Shown here one piece after another: positions 10,331 to 22,985 of a stretch of DNA of 64,000 nucleotides. Both the position numbers and the translations under genes were made by a program. A model generated the notes under the pieces. That model was not told the DNA's origin. It did not search any database and was given only the letters and a program-made list of their open reading frames with translations. Numbering within the stretch: position 1 is the first letter of the stretch; each line of letters opens with the position of its first letter. This DNA comes from Uranotaenia lowii (Eukaryota; Arthropoda; Insecta; Diptera; Culicidae): the NCBI RefSeq assembly GCF_029784155.1, contig NC_073692.1:328495920-328559919 (forward strand), read 5' to 3'.

Positions 10331-13300
10331 CCGATTTATGCCTACCAACTTGTATGGAAGCCCTGATTGGTTAATAGCACTTGTCATGATATGAAATCTG
10401 GCGACTTTTTATACTGTAAATTACTTTATTTTTATTTGTTTAAGCAAAAGTACAAATTAAAATCATACTTTTAAGCTGTAACCCAATGAGTCAAGAAAAA
10501 TAATGGGTTTTTAAAGAGAAAAAAAAGGTTAATTTTTTATATTCGATTTAATCACAACAATTTTGTCTTTTTTGTGCTCAAGGTCCTTTTTAAGACATTT
10601 CAAGGTTTAAACTTACTGACCTTATCTGTTCATAAACAATTGATTGAGAAACAGATTTTCAAAAATTTAATGAATAAAAAAAAACGTTAATGCTTCGATG
10701 GTGGTATGCATAATTTCTAAAATTTGTCATGTATATAACATCACACAAAATCTTAAAATAAGTCATCAAAGTTTCTTTCGCTTCTATTTTATAATTTCAA
10801 TCTTAATTTCAATTCAGATACACCGGGGCATTCATTCATGCGTAATATAGCTTTGAAATTAATTTAATGCGTGTTCTTTGCATTTGGCCTTAAAATGCAT
10901 TTATTTTATATAATCTGTTTTAAAGGATTGGCTCTTGTTCAAGCCATGTGTCTGTTCATTTTCATTGGATTTTGTTGTTGTTCTAGAAATTTAATGCTGC
11001 TTGACATATCTTCAGTTAAATTCATTTGTACATGTTTAAAAAACGTTTTTGATCTATTTTTGTCGAGAACATCTTATTTTTTAAAATCAAAACTGGTCTT
11101 CCTGGCTTATTGGATTATACAATTGTAAGTGAATCGACCAATATTTTTTTAAACCTCCGCAAAAAGTCATACCATTATTTCATTTGCATCAGTATTAAAT
11201 TTAAATTTGTTAAGGTAACTATTATTAACACGATTTAAAAATGGTTTAAATTTTTAAAATCGTTTGAATGATTTTGATTTGAATGACAAAATTTCAATGT
11301 GAGCGTCATTCGTTGATATGTGCTGTACAAATGAGCTAGAAATCAAAAAGAAAAAAATCACATCTAGGCTTCAAAGCGCCATCACGTACATTGAAAATAT
11401 TCTTTGTTGAAAAATACGCGCCCAAATGTTCCCACTAATCAGTATGCCATGTCATGGTTACTATCATCTCTCGACGTTTGCTCGCGACGCCTTGACCATA
11501 GAGACGAAAAAATAACCGTCCAAAGGAAAGAAAATCTTGAAAAAATTGAAGTCATGACTTCAATTTGTTTCAAATAACTACAAATTTTATTATTACGGAC
11601 AATGTACCTATCTGACTTTGAGTTTTTTTTAATCGATACAAACCGATTCGCATGCCTACAGAATATTCTAAAAATAATTTTATATGAATCGTTTGGTTCA
11701 TTTTGGAGGAGTAGTGGTACTAACACCGTAACAAGAGAATTTTATATTATCGATAATCATGGTCTAATCAGAAGAAAAATATGTCTTCTTGGACATTAGA
11801 GGTCAGTTGAACGCATAGCAAACATTTGGAAAAAAAACTGGTGGGAAACTTTTTAAAGTGATAAATAAATCTTCAAGTCACATTTTGTAGGTTTTTTTCA
11901 AACAAAATTGAATAATAAAACTTTTTTTTAAATTCTTTGAGATAACCGCATTATTGTTTTGCTCTGTTTCGAACATTTTTAACAGCATGTGATCTTTGTA
12001 AGAAATTCCAGTTCCGATGTAAAGCAAAGCAATCAAGTAACTTCAAAGATCAAGAATCTTTATTCTTCCCTACCTTTTGAGCCACCGGTCAAAAACTGCT
12101 TTTAGTGTATTTCTACCAATATTCTTTTTATCGTCTAGTGACACTTCTAGTGACTTGTTTGTAGTTTACCACAATAACATCGACTAACCAAAAGTGAAAC
12201 CCTTTTCTCACTTTCATCGACCCTTGCTAGAGAAAACAGACCCCCAGCATTCGCCGAAAGAGGCTGGGTCCAGAATGTGAGCAACAATTTGTTCACACAC
12301 CGGTCCACCATCATTTCATTCATGGTTGGGTTGGTATCCTTTCATTGTTCCCACGAAGCTGTTGTTGTTGTTGTTGTTTATGAATGAACGCTGCTTCGGT
12401 GTGGTGCTTTTCGGTATATTTCTCATAATTTCTGCCTCCCGTAATGGGCTGAGGCGTAATAATATTTGCAATAACGCGGGCGGCTCAGAATGCAAATGAT
12501 AAAATGTGAGTATGGCGACGCTGTAGACTTTGCTTACCTTGCTTGGAGGCTCGTTAGGAATAAAAAAAACTCAAATCACTGAAGTTACCCTGGGCTGCAT
12601 TTGTTGAGTAACCTGTTGGTAGTACCTAATAGCATCTAATGCAACGTTCCCCAGACTATGCAATGTTGCCAATGGCTGGAGCGAAACTTCGCCAATGGTC
12701 AGCCAATATGGCGGTGTAGTGCGTATAATGGAACGATATTTTATGCTTATGTTTACATTTATGCTGCGGCATGTCGTGGTCTAAGTTTTTATTGATCAAT
12801 GTTGGCTGCACGCATGGAAAAATTTGTTCAATTATGGAAAACAGCTTCTCAAGCGTACTGAACTTTACAAAAAGTTTTCAAAATAATTTTTATGAAAATC
12901 AGTGACAAACGATTATTTAAGTTAGAAAAAAAAACATAATTTTACACAGACATCAACAAAACAGTATGTGGTTTGTCACTAAAGTAATAAAAAATAATAA
13001 AACTGTCTTCGAGAATGATATGTATATATTGAATAAAATTTATTTTAATAAAAATGCAAATTTTTTCTATTTTCTTTTTTTTTCCCACTTTTAATAACTG
13101 TGTCTTTGGTATTCAATGCGAATAAAGTGGAATAGTAACGTTTCGTTGGTGGGTTTTTCGCACAGCTGTTTGCCTTCGCCAATAACATAAGAGAGCTTTG
13201 CGTTCATGTGGTAATTTGCTCCAGCGACCGACGCGACGCGACGGTTGGCGGTAATAAATGCATGATGGCTTGTACTTTGGGTTCACTTGTAGATATATCA

Positions 13301-14388
13301 ATTATTACTAATTCAATTTATGGATGTGTTAATGGTTCAAGTTTAACGCATATATGAGTTAGGACCAATAATCATACAGTCATTCAATAGCAGTTTGCGA
13401 AAATCGTGGACATACTTAACTTATGAATATTTTCGAAAAGGAGTTACAGTCAAAGTAAAAAAAATCTCTTGAAAAAACAGTTTTTCTAACCTAACACGTT
13501 GTAGATTGGATAAAATGGTTCGCTGTGCTTGAAACAAAGTTGTAACAAGCCACGATCTACAATTATTTCATACATTAGGATGCGTTTAGAAGTTCCTGAA
13601 GCTCTATAGAAAGCATTTAGTGTATTTTATTGCCAATTTTGGAAGGTTCGTCCATCGAAAAGTGCACATTTTCGCAACACTCCCTTTTTTGTGATTAATT
13701 TTTAAGATAAGCTGAATCAAATCCTCACATTATTTTATCCGCAGCATGAATAATTGAATACAGTGAGATAATGTATTGTTACCCAATAGCAAAATAAATT
13801 GAAACACAAAAGAGTCATTAAATTTTTAAATTATCATATCTTTACAAAGAAATTTTGCTCATAAAAAGTTAACTTCAATACATATGCTGATTTTTTATTT
13901 ATTTCGTCTTAAAAATTGGGAATTAGAGTATAACAAATTTAAAAACTACTGTAAGAAAATGATTGATGGACAACAAAACTTGAATCTTTCAATTCTCTAA
14001 AACAAGAACTGTGTTTTGACCTTTCAAACTTAATTTTTTAGAAAATGAAAAAGATTTTAACAAAATCTGCACAACGCATATTATGTCATTTTGGAATGAT
14101 GTTCAGTCCGGAGATTTTACATTTTAAATATGCTGAATTTTTCAAAAACATGAAAAAATAAGAAAGGGTCTTGGAACGAGGAGTAGGCAGATCATACTCA
14201 AAAATTAAAGATTTGGTTTGTAGGCCTCAGTCAGTCTTTCGGCCAAGTTTGGCAAATTTTTAAAAAGATTTTTCATCTATTTGTTTCAACTTTAAGTGAG
14301 ACGAAATATGAAGAATTTCACAATTGTTATAAACAAGTTAGTATACCTAGTAACCAGATATGTTGAGGTAAGCATTTAGATATCTATA
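10331..14388. other. Spacer, no recognised gene
   Basis: AT-rich sequence with a more GC-balanced island at about 12180-12800, whose base use differs from the transposon-derived flanks. It may be unique host non-coding DNA. An 85-codon hydrophobic frame at 10871-11128 and a 95-codon frame at 11439-11726 carry no domain I recognise. A (GTT)n tract lies at 12359-12378. Confidence 0.5.
12359..12378 (+). repeat. (GTT)n microsatellite
   Basis: Six to seven GTT units inside the GC-balanced island. Confidence 0.85.
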
Positions 14389-15356
14389 GGGGAGAATGAG
14401 GATACTTGATCCCTGGGGATACTTGATTCCTTAGCTATATCTCGAAACTGGAATGTCTTACAAAGATCAAATGTTCTAGAAAAATCTGCCAAAATGAGCA
14501 AAATAACAATACTTGTAGTTTAAAAAATTTTAGCAAAATAATTGTTTGAGTAATTGAACTTTGTTTGAAAAATTTCACAAAATGTTACTTGAAGATCTTT
14601 TTTCATCACTTTAAAATGTTCCTTACATGGGAAAATTATGAAAAATGTTTTCGTTCCAATGTATCAATCGTTCGAGCGTAAAATGAACTTCATAATGCCA
14701 TATTTTCAAAGCAATGGAAAACTCTCCACTTTAATCAGAAAAAGTTTTCTAAAATGTTGATTATGGGTACAATTGATCCCCTAGAGTTGGGTACAATTGA
14801 TCCAAACGGCATATTCTTCTTCTGAATTGATCGTTATGATTGCTGATTACGAAACTTCTAATATTTATCCAAAAACTAATATTTACCAAACAATTTTCTG
14901 AAGAAAAGAGCAAAAATAATTAATTTTCTCTTAATCATAAAAAATAGCGCCTTTAAGTATGCAATGTTATTAGCGTTGAGACAAAGTTATAGAATTTTCT
15001 TTTTATGTCAGCTATAAATTGGGAAATGAGAACAAACATGACCAAAATAGTCAATTAACATTCTATCTTGGGGTTTTGTTTGATTTTTATACAAGGATTA
15101 GGGCTTCCTGAATAAAAGATCAAGTCTCCTTCAATAGGGGATCAAGTCTCCCCTAACTTCAGAAAAATCGCAATTTTTTTACTCCAACGAAAATGCTTCT
15201 AGTTCATCAACGAGTTCAAGTATCGTTCTAATTTTTGGAGCATAGAAACTTGAAGTTAAAAGCTGTCAGAAAATGTCAAAGACGGCGAGTTGCTAAATTT
15301 TTCCAAAAAGATATGGTGAAAATAAGAAAAGGGGATCAAGTATCCCCACTCTCCCC
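14389..15356. mobile_element. 968-bp MITE with GGGGAGA ends
   Basis: The left end reads GGGGAGAATGAGGATACTTG and the right end is its imperfect inverse (CAAGTATCCCCACTCTCCCC). Both ends are flanked by TA. Inside, the phrase GATCAAGTCTCCCC and its relatives recur several times near 14760-14800 and 15115-15155, so the interior was partly built from end sequence. There is no transposase. TA flanks suggest a Tc1/mariner-type mobiliser. The right end abuts the second Helitron exactly. Confidence 0.7.
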
Positions 15357-15374
15357 TATATATAAAAATGAATT

Positions 15375-15411
<37 letters not shown>

Positions 15412-17092
15412 TCCCTATAGACTCGGAAACTACAGAACCGATTCACGTGAAACTTAGCAGGTGGGGGTATTGGAGGCAGGGGAAGGTTCCTATTGTGGTT
15501 TGAGACCTCTCCCCCTAACAGGAAGGGGGGAGGGGCCTCCCAAATAAAAGACAATTTTTTGCATAACTCAAGAACCCATCAAGCAAATGATATAAAATTT
15601 GGCATGAGGTGGTATTTGGGAACGGGGAATATTTTAATGAATATTAGGTACCCCTCCCTCCTCTCAGTGGGGTGATAGGAAGGGGCGAGTGGGGCTACCT
15701 TACAATTTTTCATATAACTCGAAAACTAATCAAGATATTGGAACCAAATTTGGCATGGGAAGGTATTTTGATATGAAAAATATTTCAATGATTATTTGAG
15801 GCCCCTCCCACCCTGCAGTTGAAAGGGGAGGGGTCTCTTTCATATTTTTTTACATAACTCAAAAACTAATAAAGCAAATGGAACCAAATTTGGCATGGGA
15901 AGGTATTTAGATACGAATAATATTTCAATGATTATTTGAGACCCTCCCTCTTTAGAGTAGGGAGATATAAAGGGGGGAGAGGCCCTCTTTTGAATTTTTA
16001 ACATAACTCCATACAATTTTTTTTGCATAACTCGAGAATTAATAGAGCAAATGAAATAAAATTTGGTATCAAAAGTATTTGAGAACAAAAAATACTTTTA
16101 TGAATATTATGTTCTCACCCCTCCATTCAATGGGGAGAACGGAAGGGGGATGGTACTTCCTTTCATGTTTATGCATAACTCAAGAATTTACAAGGAAATT
16201 AAACCAAATTTGGTATGGGATGGTATTTTAATGCGAGAATTTTTTTTACGTCAAACAATTCCTTTCTTGCAGTGGGATGATAGAATTGGAAATAAAGGAA
16301 GGGAAGAGGAGAGAAATGGACAAAACTTAACATGGAAAATCATTTTGGTATGATTCTATGATTATCTGACACACCATGCTCTATTCAGTGAGTAGGTACA
16401 TGGGAGGAGGGAGGTTAGCCCAATACAATTTTGTTAGCATTAGTTCTCAATTTATGCTAACGAAGCCAACAAATGGAAACAAATATGGCATGGAAAGGTA
16501 CTTGGTTTTGAGATATGTTTCTACGATTGTTATAGACCCTTTCGCTTTACAGTGTAGAGAGGAGAAAAAAGGAGGGGTTCCATATAAATTTTGTTGTAAA
16601 GCTTAAAAACTTATAAATCAATTTATCAATATTTGATACAAAAAGATTTTTGGGAATGAATAAAATGGGTATGATAATTAAAAATCACCCCCCATTCAGC
16701 AGGGTGGGAGGGAAGGACAGAGGTGGCTCTCTTATCAGTTTTCTAGCTTAAATCTAGAATATATCAAGCAAAACCAACCATATTTTATCAGTTGGATTAT
16801 TTGCGTACGATTTATTTGAGACCCTCTTTTTACAGGGCGAAGCTTAAAGAAACAGATTAAAATTATCAGATCTTTAACACAAATTTATGGATCAAGATTC
16901 AGAATATAAGTTTAAGTTATTTTTGGATTGCCATCCGAAACTCCAGCTGCAGCTCTCATTTTATAGCGGTTGCTTATGAATTATGTTATAATTTGACTTA
17001 AAATAAAGCCAACAAAACAGTAAAAATTTGAGTAAATTCAGAAAATATCATTCGATTTTGAAAGGTGTAGCAAAGCACACCGGGTCAGCTAG
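15357..17092 (+). mobile_element. Non-autonomous Helitron-type element, copy 2
   Basis: This has the same start (TATATATAAAAATGAATTTC), the same (CTGT)n tract and the same 3' end (GGTGT hairpin, GGGTCAG, CTAG then T) as copy 1. The interior aligns with copy 1 throughout but has lost some of the 150-bp units, giving 1.74 kb against 2.09 kb. No Rep/helicase is encoded. Insertion at the edge of the GGGGAGA MITE makes the Helitron the younger of the two, if the MITE was complete beforehand. Confidence 0.75.
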
Positions 17093-17850
17093 TTAAATAT
17101 AAAAAAGCACCAAAAATCTTTCGTCTTAAACATTGAACGTTAACTATCCTATCAAATGGCTCCAAGCTCACAGTATAAATGTTGAACTTCTTTACAAAAT
17201 TTTGTACCGTGAAAATTTTTGGCCTTTGAGGCTTTAAGGAGCCAAACTCGTTATGTATGTTTACAATTATTCACTTAGGTCTAGAAAATCACTTTTTGAA
17301 GAGAACAGGAAATAGATAGGAAAATATGAAAATTAAAAGAATTAGAGATGAAGATCAAAAGCTTTTCACAAAGCGTTTGAACTAAAAAAAACATAAATTT
17401 TGATGTGTTAAAACCTGAATATCTTTAATTTTTACACTACCCGAGCTCATTTTTTTTAAGTGAAACTGCTAAATTTTTGTTGCTTGAAACCTGAAACTTT
17501 TTCTCAACTCAATTTTATTTGCCATTCATCCTTATCCTGTCAGAACACCGAAGGGCACAGTTAAATTTTTACAGTTTTTATTGCAGATACCGTTATTTAA
17601 GAAATTAAACGTTATCAATAAGTTAATATTTATGTTATAAATAGAGCTTTTGATATTTTTGCATGTTTATCAACATTATTAATTTCCCAATCTGTTGCTA
17701 GAAGTTTCAATCAAGATTCTAGGAGCAGAAAAAACGATATTGCTTTAAGCATCCGGAGCAAAAATCTCTATTGAGAATAAATTTTGAGATTAAAAATTTT
17801 TTGCATTTAAATAACAACTATTTGTAAATTACTTCAGAAAAGTAACAAAG
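17093..17850. other. AT-rich spacer, no recognised gene
   Basis: No open frame of note, RNA gene or repeat end seen. Confidence 0.5.
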
Positions 17851-17854
17851 TTAA

Positions 17855-18442
17855 CCCTCCAAAGCTGTTCGGGTAAATATGACCCGAATCGCGCGTTTCA
17901 AACATCTTTATCATCATTCTAATATACTCAAGAACTGAGTTTTTTTAAAGACCGAGTATGTTCTTTGAAAATGATTATCAAAATAACGACAAAATACTAA
18001 AACTTGAGTTAAGAAAATCGGTTCATTGAGAAATGCAATAAAGCTTAGCAAAGCCCAAATTCGTTGTATTTTTTTCAAAGTAACATTTTTTCTACCGGTA
18101 GATCCGAGATAGCTGTCAAATTTATTATTGGACTCCAACGTATCTATTCATTGTCAGATGAGGTATTCTTGACAATTCATTAAAACACCTGAATAATGCA
18201 AAGCTATCAGAAGTTATTATTATTTGAAAAACGTAATTGTTTATTCGGTGATTTTCTTTCTGAACCAGTTCCTGATAACCTGATATTGACCTTATTTTGG
18301 AATATTGTATAGCTAGAATATTTTACCTGCATAATTGATATGTAACCATTAAAATCGATTAACATTTATAGCCACGGGAACGCCTTCAAACTACAACTCT
18401 AATTTCCTCGAAACGGATATTTGGCAAACAGATTTGGAAGGT
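17855..18442. mobile_element. piggyBac-like MITE, copy 1
   Basis: Flanked by TTAA (17851-17854 and 18443-18446). The left end is CCCTCCAAAGCTGTTCGGGT, and the right end is related in inverse (TTTGGAAGG, with one extra T before TTAA). It aligns along its whole length with 48955-49559. Shared blocks include AATAAAGCTTAGCAAA, CCAGTTCCTGATAACCTG and AAACGGATATTT. It has no coding capacity. A CCC-starting terminal repeat plus TTAA is typical of piggyBac relatives. Confidence 0.8.
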
Positions 18443-18446
18443 TTAA

Positions 18447-21400
18447 ATAAAACTAAATAAAAGATTTCTACTAAGAATGCGAAGTCTAGCTGAATGTTCA
18501 GGACTCAGGATTCTATACACAAAATATGTCTGCTTGAGTATAAGAATAATCTTCGTCTATATTTTCAAGAAAAATCTGAAGTTGCTATCGAACGTTATCA
18601 AACTTAAGTTGTAAGTTTAAGCTACATTTTGCACACATTGATCTGAATTTTGTAGAAGTTGTTCAGGTTACTAGGTGGGAATAAAAGAAAAGAAAGAGAA
18701 ATCAAATTTCTTCACTCTGATCTGATTATTCAGTAATCGATAAAATAAAATGTAATAGATTTTTTTTATATCAACTATCAAATTAACAATTTCAATTACA
18801 AAAATTAAAAAAAAAAAGTTTTCATACTGTAGAATTTGATCACGTGGACATCTGAGGAGAGGGCTAGGGATTTGCTCCGGCATTTTCTGTCCACTTGGTA
18901 TCTTAACAGCCGGTAATGTGTACATAAATATTTGTAGCGAAACATATCTTGGAATGATTTCTACTAGAACATATTGTGCCCTGGTAATGGGTGATATACT
19001 TGAATATCATGGAGTATAGCTATTTATTCTATTGGATCACTGAGATAATTTTCTGGCAGCATAAGGAAAGTTAAAAAGTCGAATTATTTTAAAAACTTTT
19101 CGAAATGAATTGGTGAGATGTGATAATTTTGAGTGACTAGTGGATTTCTACCATAGTGATAATTTAGTTTTCATACTTTCTTCAAAAAGGTACCTAGTAT
19201 TTTTTTTATCGATCAAATCTAATCAAACACACGATTGCAACATTCCTAGGAATCTTGGCTCCACTTTTAACCAAAAAATAGCCTTAATTAAGATGAGACG
19301 TGAGACATGAGACATAAGACATATGAGACATAAATATGATAAATAAACGTTAAAATTTTGGCCTTTAAAAACTGGCAAAAAATTGTATAAACCGCTAAGA
19401 AATTCAATATGTTTCCTTCAACACAAACAAAATCAATGAAAAAAACTTATATGAGGTGAAATTTTCCGAAGAGCCGATTAGTTAGCTTTTTGGTGGATTT
19501 TTTTTTTTTTAATATTGATGAGTTTGGGGTTTAAAAGGTATTATATGTCCGTTCTTGAACTCGTGCGGCATTAAAAACTAAGTCCAATCATTTCTTCGGA
19601 CATTTTCACTTCAGGAACGTATGTATTTTTATTGAATTTGTTGGTGTTGGAGGAAAGATATTGAATTTCTTAGCGGTTAATACATTTTTGCCCATTGGTG
19701 TTGCTATCAACTAAAGACATTGTAAATGATGATTATCTGTAAATTTTTCGTCTTAATAAAAGATAACCTGGCGATCAAAGTAACTCCAGTTTACTGTAGG
19801 GGAGAGTAGAGGATCATGGATCATGGGTTAACGTGAACATTAGACCGCTGCAAAAAATGACTTTTCACTCCCATATGTTTTATCGATGCCTATTGAATCA
19901 CCAAGCATCAGTGTTAAATTCGAGATGATTTGGATGATTCCTAAGTTAGCGCAACGCGATCCAGTTTTGTATGGAAATTGGTATGGAAGAAGAAATTTTA
20001 CACATTAAATCATCCAAAAAATTCAATCAAGCTTGAGAGTTGGTCTTTGATTTTTGGTTTTGACTATTCTTAAGCATAGTTTTTTGCTAACATGACAAGC
20101 AACTAAGCATTTCATGAAAAAAGTTATAACCATTATAAAATCAAAATTTGAATCCATTGAAAAATGTTTAGTACTTTTGAAAATGGCAGACTTTGCTTGC
20201 TAGAGCTTTAAATAATTTAATGAAATATTTTTGCAAATTTTTATAAGTCAATAATTTCCTAGCTATGCCGATTATTTTGAGATTTTTTTTTCTCATTCTA
20301 CGATAACACAGCTTTAAAAAAAACAGTCAACAACGCTTAAATTTAAAAAACTAATTTTGAAAAAATTAGTTTTTTAAATTTAGTAGCTTTGTACACATGA
20401 TTTGTACAACAATAATCAAAGTTTTTTTTTATCCAAAGCTATATTTTTTAGAATTTCCAGCACATCTCTAGCGATTTTTGAACGAAAAATTTTGTTTTCT
20501 TATACAAATTTCCATGCAAAATTAAAACTCTTTGAACCTGTTTGAATTGCTTCAAATTTTTTTATTGCTTTCTCTGGCAGCAAAAACAATCGAAAAAACC
20601 ATGCAGCGGTTTAGTGAACATTGTGTGACAAGTTTAAAAAGCTGTAATAATTTTGTTCCTTTAATAAATATAGGCCAACTTCCAAATTATTGCTATTTTT
20701 TTTTTAAATTAACTCTTCTTTCATTTTGCTAGGTAGAATTTAAGGTTGGTGAATTCTTACAACATTTGGTTTGTACCATGTTTTTACAAAGTTTGTGCTG
20801 TACAAAAAGGTGAAAATGAAATACAAAAAACTTTGTTAATTGGATTAAATCATATCCTTTGCGGGTTGAAAAGATACAAGACCATTGTTATGGCTGATAG
20901 AAGCAAAACAATAACTCTGAGCCATGGAGCTAATTTTTCTGATCCGTATCAGAAAATGCAATCCTTGATCCTCAACCTTTGGATTTTCGTACAACTCTTT
21001 GACTGAATTTTCTTCGAAGTTTTGCAAAACGTTTTGAACCATTCATTCATACCCACTGTCCCGATCTTGAAGCGAAATTGACGAAAACTTTCGCCAGATC
21101 CAAATTTAACACCCCAAACGGGATTAGAACTAAATCGATGAACGGTTTCTTTCTTTTGCTTCCTCAGCAATTCTTAGGCCCTTGCCTGATTTAAACGGAT
21201 TTGTCAGCCCACACCCGTAAAGGACACCAGAAGAAAGTGAAAAACAATTCCCCGAATAGGTTTTTGATGATTTGTTGAGCTGTTTTGTCCCATCAGGAAA
21301 TGGAAAATCCCTACAATGCGGAATAAATTGATTAGACTGCTAAATGGATTAACACACATTCAACTCTTTGCTGCTTCTGTACTGTTTTTTTTATTTTGGT

Positions 21401-22985
21401 TAAAAGAGAAATTTCTTCCACCTCCATTCTGCAGTACAAAAATCGATGCCCTTTCTCGAGGAGCGCTTGGAAGCGATAATCCAGACGACAACAAGGACGG
21501 AGGAAGGAGAATCCATTTAAATGTGCTTCCGACGGTAATAAATAATTCCATCGGGATGGTTTCGAGTAATTGATTCCGCAGAGATTGTCTCGTGTACAGA
21601 CTGACTTAAGGTACCACTATTCCCTGGGACACTGTTTGTTGTTAGTTCACATTTCCGGTACATAAATTGAATAGTTTCTAGTCTGGGGAGCAAATCAATG
21701 CTGACTTATTTTTTACTTTTTCTTTTTGCATTGATTTTCAAAAGTAGAAAAAATTTTACTTTTTGAATCTCTAAAAAGTTTTTTTCAAAACATTAAAATT
21801 TTTATTATATTTTTTTTAACAAAAACAAAATTTTGGTTCGCTTTGCAAATTGTAAAAACTATCAAACAAACAAACGATGAGCTTTCAGTTTCAGATACCA
21901 AAACTCCTTCCTCTTACTGTTCTAACCTGTACGTTCAACTTTGAGGCGAGCATTAAAAATTTATTCAACATGATTGATTCTGATTCCCAAAGCGCAAACA
22001 AAACAGTTTTGCAGTTTACCGGAAGTTATGCTGATGGCAGTACATCTTTTGGTTGAGGAAAAGCTTATGGATTGGACATGCTTTTGAGGTTTACTTCTAC
22101 CTGTTTTTTTTATTTGTTGGACTCATAGTATCTTTGAATTTATTTTAAATAAGAAATCGGTTCAATAAATTGATAGAATAAACTAGTTCTTTCTAAGAAT
22201 CAAGCTAATGATTCCATTCAACCATATACAAATGTGTGAGATATTTAATGTGTATCTACGTTTACTGACTTTTAATCAATATTCATATGTTAAACTGAGG
22301 ATTTCGTGAATGAAAATGGTTTCAATTGAAATCCAAAATTTAAAGTAACAACAATGTTTTTAAACTTCCAGTGCCAAATGTTATTTTATAATAGAAACAG
22401 TTTCAAATTTTGTTTTCTTTTATGTAACAGATTTCACATGTTCGTCATAACTTTATAAATAGTCAGTGCTCAGATGTTCCATTTGTTCCAAATCTAAGCG
22501 TTTTAGAAACATGTTGACACTTTTTAATAATCTATTTGTACTAACTGATTGAAGACAATTATGTTCAATATTCGTATAGCTTTCAATCAAAAATGTTTTA
22601 TCATGATCACGTCAGTCCGCCAAAATTACATGTCGAAAATTTTATTCCTTAATTTGAAAAGTTGTGCGATTGGATTTTTTTTTTATTATCTGACAATTGG
22701 CACCGGCGGTCTTCAAATCTTCCCCAAAATTGAAAATTTTGTTCATTTTTAAAAACCTAGAACACATGAATTTTTTCAGATTCTTAAAAATTCGAAGTTT
22801 CAAGTTAGATTTGGTTAATTTTTTGTAAAAAAAGTTAAACACCTTTGTTAATTTTTAATATCATAAATAAGTACATCAAAACACATTAAAAATTTTATCA
22901 GACTTGTGTTTTTATAACTGGCGTTAACTTTACTTTACAATGATCTTTCATCGAAAAGATATAAGTTTCAGTATAAGACCAGGTA
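18447..22985. other. AT-rich spacer with isolated structures
   Basis: No recognised gene. Bases 19800-19815 (GGGGAGAGTAGAGGATCATG) resemble the end of the GGGGAGA MITE at 14389, but I cannot place a matching second end. A perfect hairpin lies at 20338-20382. A GC-balanced patch at 21190-21600 may be unique host sequence. Its 85-codon frame (21316-21573) shows no domain. Confidence 0.5.
20338..20382. repeat. Perfect 21-bp-stem hairpin
   Basis: Two perfectly complementary 21-nt arms (20338-20358 and 20362-20382), each containing TTTAAAAAACTAATTTT or its complement, are separated by the 3-nt loop GAA. It is not recognised as part of a larger element. It could be the collapsed centre of a foldback or a small RNA hairpin. 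Confidence 0.85.
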
